A stretch of 8,223 nt of DNA from Oscillospiraceae bacterium. Lineage in GTDB: Bacteria; Bacillota; Clostridia; Oscillospirales; Acutalibacteraceae. The stretch lies in contig CACYHJ010000103.1 of NCBI GenBank assembly GCA_902774165.1, forward strand, positions 1 to 8,223. Direction: 5' to 3'. Made by a program: the position numbers and the translations under genes. Shown here in pieces: positions 5,800 through 8,223 of this stretch (the first letter of the stretch is position 1; the number at the start of each line of letters is the position of its first letter). The notes under the pieces were generated by a model that was given only the letters and a program-made list of their open reading frames with translations, had not been told where the DNA came from and did not search any database.

Positions 5800-7688
5800 C
5801 ACCTCCCGCTCTCCATCAGCAGCTTCATAAACAGTCCGCCCTGGACGGTGCGGTTCTGGAAGCCGCGCTGCTTCGCGGTGTCGGTAAAATACCAGTCTGT
5901 CAGCGGCACGCGGGATTCGCTCTCGTCATAGGCCTTCCAAAGGGAATCCACCAGCGTGTCAAACTGTTCTTCCGTCGCCGCCATGGCGGCAGTCCACAGC
6001 AGCCAGTCGGATTTGGTATAGGTCGAGCGGTTGTCCAGCGGCAGGCCGAACTCGTTCAGATGCTTTTCGATGTGCAGCGCGATCTCCCGGTCAAAGGCGC
6101 CCTCCGGAAATACGCCGGAGCCGAACACCTTGTCCCATACCGCGTTGTATTTCATCGACCAGGTGCCGGGCTGGTCAAAGGCAAGGCGGTATTCCGTCTC
6201 GTCGTCGCGGGCGTTTCTGATCCATTCCGCCGCCATGTCGCGGGCGATCTGCAAATACTTTTCCGCCTCGCTCTTGACGCCGCAGATCTTGTTGAGGATC
6301 CCGAATGCCGCGATGCCCATGATCGCCTTGAGCCCCAGGTTGCAGTTGTGCGCCAGATGCCCGGCGAAATCGTCGGTGCAGAGCTGGTTCTGCGGGTCGA
6401 GACCGTATTTCATCAGAAAGTCCGTCCACTTCTGCAGATCGTTCCAGTGCTTCTGCGCAAAGCCCGGGTCCTTTGACGCCAGCGCCGCCGCGGTGACCGT
6501 AATCAGCATATTACCGCATTCCTCCACCGGCATCTGGTTTTCGGGGCACGTCTGATCGCCGTATACCTGTCCGTTCACCAGCGGATACTGTCCCGCGTCG
6601 TGGGGCGCGAAATCATAATACCATTCGCCGGAGTGGACGTATTTGAAGATCGGCCGCAGCATGCCGTTCACAAGCTCCGGATTGTACAGCAGGAACAGCG
6701 GGATGGAGGGGTAGGTCACGTCCACCGTCGCCGCGCAGCCGTTGGAGAAGCATTCCTTCGAGATGAACAGCACCTCGCCGTCCCGGTCCACGGCGATTTT
6801 ATGGGCGGCGATGGCCTGCCGGTAGGCGAGGGACAGCAGCTCATAGTATTTTTCGTTCCCGCATTTCGCCCGCAGGTCCTCCGCCAGCCGGTCGCAGCGG
6901 GCTTTGATCTGCTCATAATCGGCAAACGCCTCCGCCGCGGCGGTCAGGATCGTTTTCCTCTCGCGGTTCCAGTAGGAAGTCAGGTTCTCGCCGAAATACT
7001 GGATCGAACGCACGTCGTCATAGGCGAAGGCGAACAGCGCTTCCTCGCCGCAGACCGTCAGCCGGACGTCGTGGGCGGGAATTCCGTATTCGTGGCTGTA
7101 TTCAATGCAGTCGGCCTTCGCGTCCGGCGCGTTTGTGCTACGATAGGCGTATCCCCAGTCGATGCGCAGGTTGTCGCCGCTGCGGTTGAGAATATGCTGG
7201 TTTTTCGCGCTGACTCTGCCGCCGGTCATGCCCGGTACCGCAAGGGTCCGGTATTCGGTGGGATACTGGAATTTCCGGTTGAGACAGACGCTGTCGTCCA
7301 TCACGATCTCGATTTTTACCGCGTGCCGCAGCCCGTCTGCGCCGGCGGTTTTTATTTTCAGGTAAGAGACCGGGCGGGACGCGATCTCAAGGTCGTCCAG
7401 CAGCAGGGGAGAGGTGAACTCCGCCGTCAGCGTGATCTTCTCGTTCCGGAAGGCGTACGCCGTGGTGCAGGCGGTGATTTCCAGCGAGGTCTGCTCAAGG
7501 GCGGGAACGCCCTCCTTCTGCCCCATGAACAGATACGGCGCGTCGTCGATATAGACCGTGCCGGTCAGCGGCTGCGGGTAGCCGGTCCAGTGGGTGGTCC
7601 TGCTGTCGGTCAGCCGGTCGGAATTGCTCCAGATGCTGAAATAGGGATCAACGGTAATGAGCGGAATGCTCGGCGCGCGTAATTTCAT
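5790..7688 (-). CDS. DUF4965/glutaminase A-like protein, cytosolic form
   Basis: This 632-residue protein belongs to the family annotated as glutaminase A-like (DUF4964/DUF5127/DUF4965/DUF1793), named after fungal secreted glutaminases. Its N-terminus (IPLITVDPYFSIWS, residues 8-21, then THWTGYPQPLTG) is the usual start of the beta-sandwich part. From about residue 290 the family's (alpha/alpha)6 part follows, with SNGCAATVDVTYPS (about 315-328), WYYDFAPHDAGQYP (about 352-365), NQMPVEECGNM (about 384-394), CTDDFAGHLAHN (about 435-446), DNRSTYTKSDWLLWT (about 550-564) and VPLTDWYFT. The acidic residues in VEECGN and TDDFAGH are candidate active-site residues. The fold is shared with six-hairpin glycosidases, so glutaminase activity is not assured. 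Unlike many relatives it has no signal peptide. ATG 7688 is preceded by AAAGGAG at good spacing. The last codons and stop lie in the short repeat. Confidence 0.85.
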   Translation of the reverse strand: MKLRAPSIPLITVDPYFSIWSNSDRLTDSRTTHWTGYPQPLTGTVYIDDAPYLFMGQKEGVPALEQTSLEITACTTAYAFRNEKITLTAEFTSPLLLDDLEIASRPVSYLKIKTAGADGLRHAVKIEIVMDDSVCLNRKFQYPTEYRTLAVPGMTGGRVSAKNQHILNRSGDNLRIDWGYAYRSTNAPDAKADCIEYSHEYGIPAHDVRLTVCGEEALFAFAYDDVRSIQYFGENLTSYWNRERKTILTAAAEAFADYEQIKARCDRLAEDLRAKCGNEKYYELLSLAYRQAIAAHKIAVDRDGEVLFISKECFSNGCAATVDVTYPSIPLFLLYNPELVNGMLRPIFKYVHSGEWYYDFAPHDAGQYPLVNGQVYGDQTCPENQMPVEECGNMLITVTAAALASKDPGFAQKHWNDLQKWTDFLMKYGLDPQNQLCTDDFAGHLAHNCNLGLKAIMGIAAFGILNKICGVKSEAEKYLQIARDMAAEWIRNARDDETEYRLAFDQPGTWSMKYNAVWDKVFGSGVFPEGAFDREIALHIEKHLNEFGLPLDNRSTYTKSDWLLWTAAMAATEEQFDTLVDSLWKAYDESESRVPLTDWYFTDTAKQRGFQNRTVQGGLFMKLLMESGRCKS

Positions 7689-7713
7689 CGGTATTGCTCC
7701 TTTGGATATTTCG

Positions 7714-7731
7714 ATGGTATAATCATACCAT
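7714..7731. promoter_or_regulatory. Operator-like palindrome over the -10 box of the 632-residue gene
   Basis: ATGGTAT (7714-7720) and ATACCAT (7725-7731) are perfect inverted halves around AATC, an 18-base dyad with 16 symmetric positions. The minus-strand -10 box lies inside it. A bound repressor here would block the promoter. The half-site also appears alone at 4482-4488 over the promoter of the membrane protein gene, but there it simply overlaps the extended -10 sequence. Confidence 0.45.
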
Positions 7732-7751
7732 ATATCGCATCAGAAATGCAA
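7722..7751 (-). promoter_or_regulatory. Promoter of the 632-residue gene
   Basis: On the minus strand, TTGCAT (7751-7746) and TATGAT (7727-7722) are 18 bases apart, with TGG before the -10 box (extended -10). A second imperfect dyad, ATATCGCAT and ATGCAATAT around CAGAA, covers the -35 region. The promoter sits between the DUF2804 stop codon and this gene, so the gene can be transcribed independently of its upstream neighbour. Confidence 0.6.
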
Positions 7752-7776
7752 TATTTTTATAAGATATTCACAGTTT

Positions 7777-8223
7777 TTACCACCGGTTTTCCACATACTC
7801 GCAGAAGGCGTACATATCCCTGATCTCAAGCACTCTTCCGTCGTCCAGTGTGACGTGTCCGCTCCACCTGCCGTGGACCTGATGGGTGTGCATGCGCATC
7901 ACCAGCGCGTTGGTGTCGCCGTGGTGGTCGCAGACCGGCGTCATGGTCATGTCAAACCTGCCGTCCTGCGAGATAAAATGCCACGGCTGCAGGAATCTGT
8001 CGGGTTTGGGGAAGACTTCCACGTCCACCGCGTCGAATTTGTGCGCTTTCCCGTCGTAGAAAATGCAGGTCTCCGTGGCGTTCGATTCGTCGCCGATGCC
8101 CCACGTGATCTCAAAGCCGAACAGATGCTTTTCGCCGTTTTCGTCCGCAAGATACGTCGAGCCGTTGCCCCAGTACCACACAAGGCTGTAGGGCGTGCAG
8201 ACCCGTCCCCAGTCCAGCACGCA
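7777..8223 (-). CDS. DUF2804 family protein, C-terminal part
   Basis: About 148 residues are visible, and the reading frame is open to the window edge, so the N-terminal half or more is missing. The sequence matches the C-terminal part of DUF2804 proteins, which are usually roughly 330 residues. It shows LDWGR followed by a WYWG segment, FGFEITWGIGD, ATETCIFYDGKAHK, PWHFISQDGRFDMTMTPVCD, and an end of the form GRWSGHVTLDDGRVLEI-DMYAFCEYVENRW. No function is established for the family, and no signal peptide can be judged from this part. The GTG at 8220-8218 is an internal valine, not a start. It is on the same strand as and 88 bases upstream of the 632-residue gene. I see no clear terminator in the gap, so some read-through is possible. 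Confidence 0.85.
   Translation of the reverse strand, partial: CVLDWGRVCTPYSLVWYWGNGSTYLADENGEKHLFGFEITWGIGDESNATETCIFYDGKAHKFDAVDVEVFPKPDRFLQPWHFISQDGRFDMTMTPVCDHHGDTNALVMRMHTHQVHGRWSGHVTLDDGRVLEIRDMYAFCEYVENRW

Noticed and set aside
6600..7682. A 360-residue plus-strand open frame opposite the DUF4965 gene
   Set aside because: It is a shadow caused by GC-rich third positions. The minus strand carries clear family motifs, a promoter and a ribosome binding site.

Overview
The window looks like a chromosomal segment from a Clostridia-type Bacillota, plausibly an uncultured gut member. The reasons are the fusA-tuf order of the str operon, EF-Tu and EF-G sequences of Firmicutes type, strong AAAGGAG-type ribosome binding sites, TG-extended -10 promoters, and cytosolic carbohydrate-type enzymes of families common in gut Clostridia. 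The genus cannot be named from the sequence alone.

Layout. Positions 1-256 hold the C-terminal end of EF-G. Positions 343-1545 hold a complete EF-Tu gene with its own promoter and a clear intrinsic terminator. A separate promoter then drives a 789-residue protein (1694-4063) with a clan GH-D-like (alpha-galactosidase-type) barrel and a discoidin-like C-terminal half. Next comes a gene-free stretch of nearly 500 bases, most of it one 359-bp element with terminal inverted repeats and many nested hairpins (4061-4419). A canonical promoter and a terminator-like leader hairpin follow, before a gene for a five-helix membrane protein of unknown function (4558-5649). This gene converges on a minus-strand gene for a 632-residue DUF4965/glutaminase-A-like protein (5790-7688). 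The short space between them is almost entirely two large hairpins. Upstream of the 632-residue gene, also on the minus strand, is the C-terminal part of a DUF2804 protein that runs off the window.

The most notable structure is a pair of related repeats. The 359-bp element and a 48-bp palindrome (5752-5799, opposite orientation) share the same ends. The right ends are identical over 24 bases up to and including the TA (25 with one flanking base), the left ends are close to identical, and similarity stops at a TA dinucleotide on both sides. This is what a TA-targeting, non-autonomous (MITE-like) element would leave. The short copy is the two ends joined with three bases between them. Both copies sit at the 3' end of an enzyme gene and supply that gene's stop codon.

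How the genes relate: the two translation factors are housekeeping and unrelated in function to the rest. The 789-residue protein and the 632-residue protein both look like cytosolic enzymes of carbohydrate-related folds and lack signal peptides, but each has its own promoter, so a shared pathway is only a guess. No transposase, CRISPR array, tRNA or rRNA is visible.
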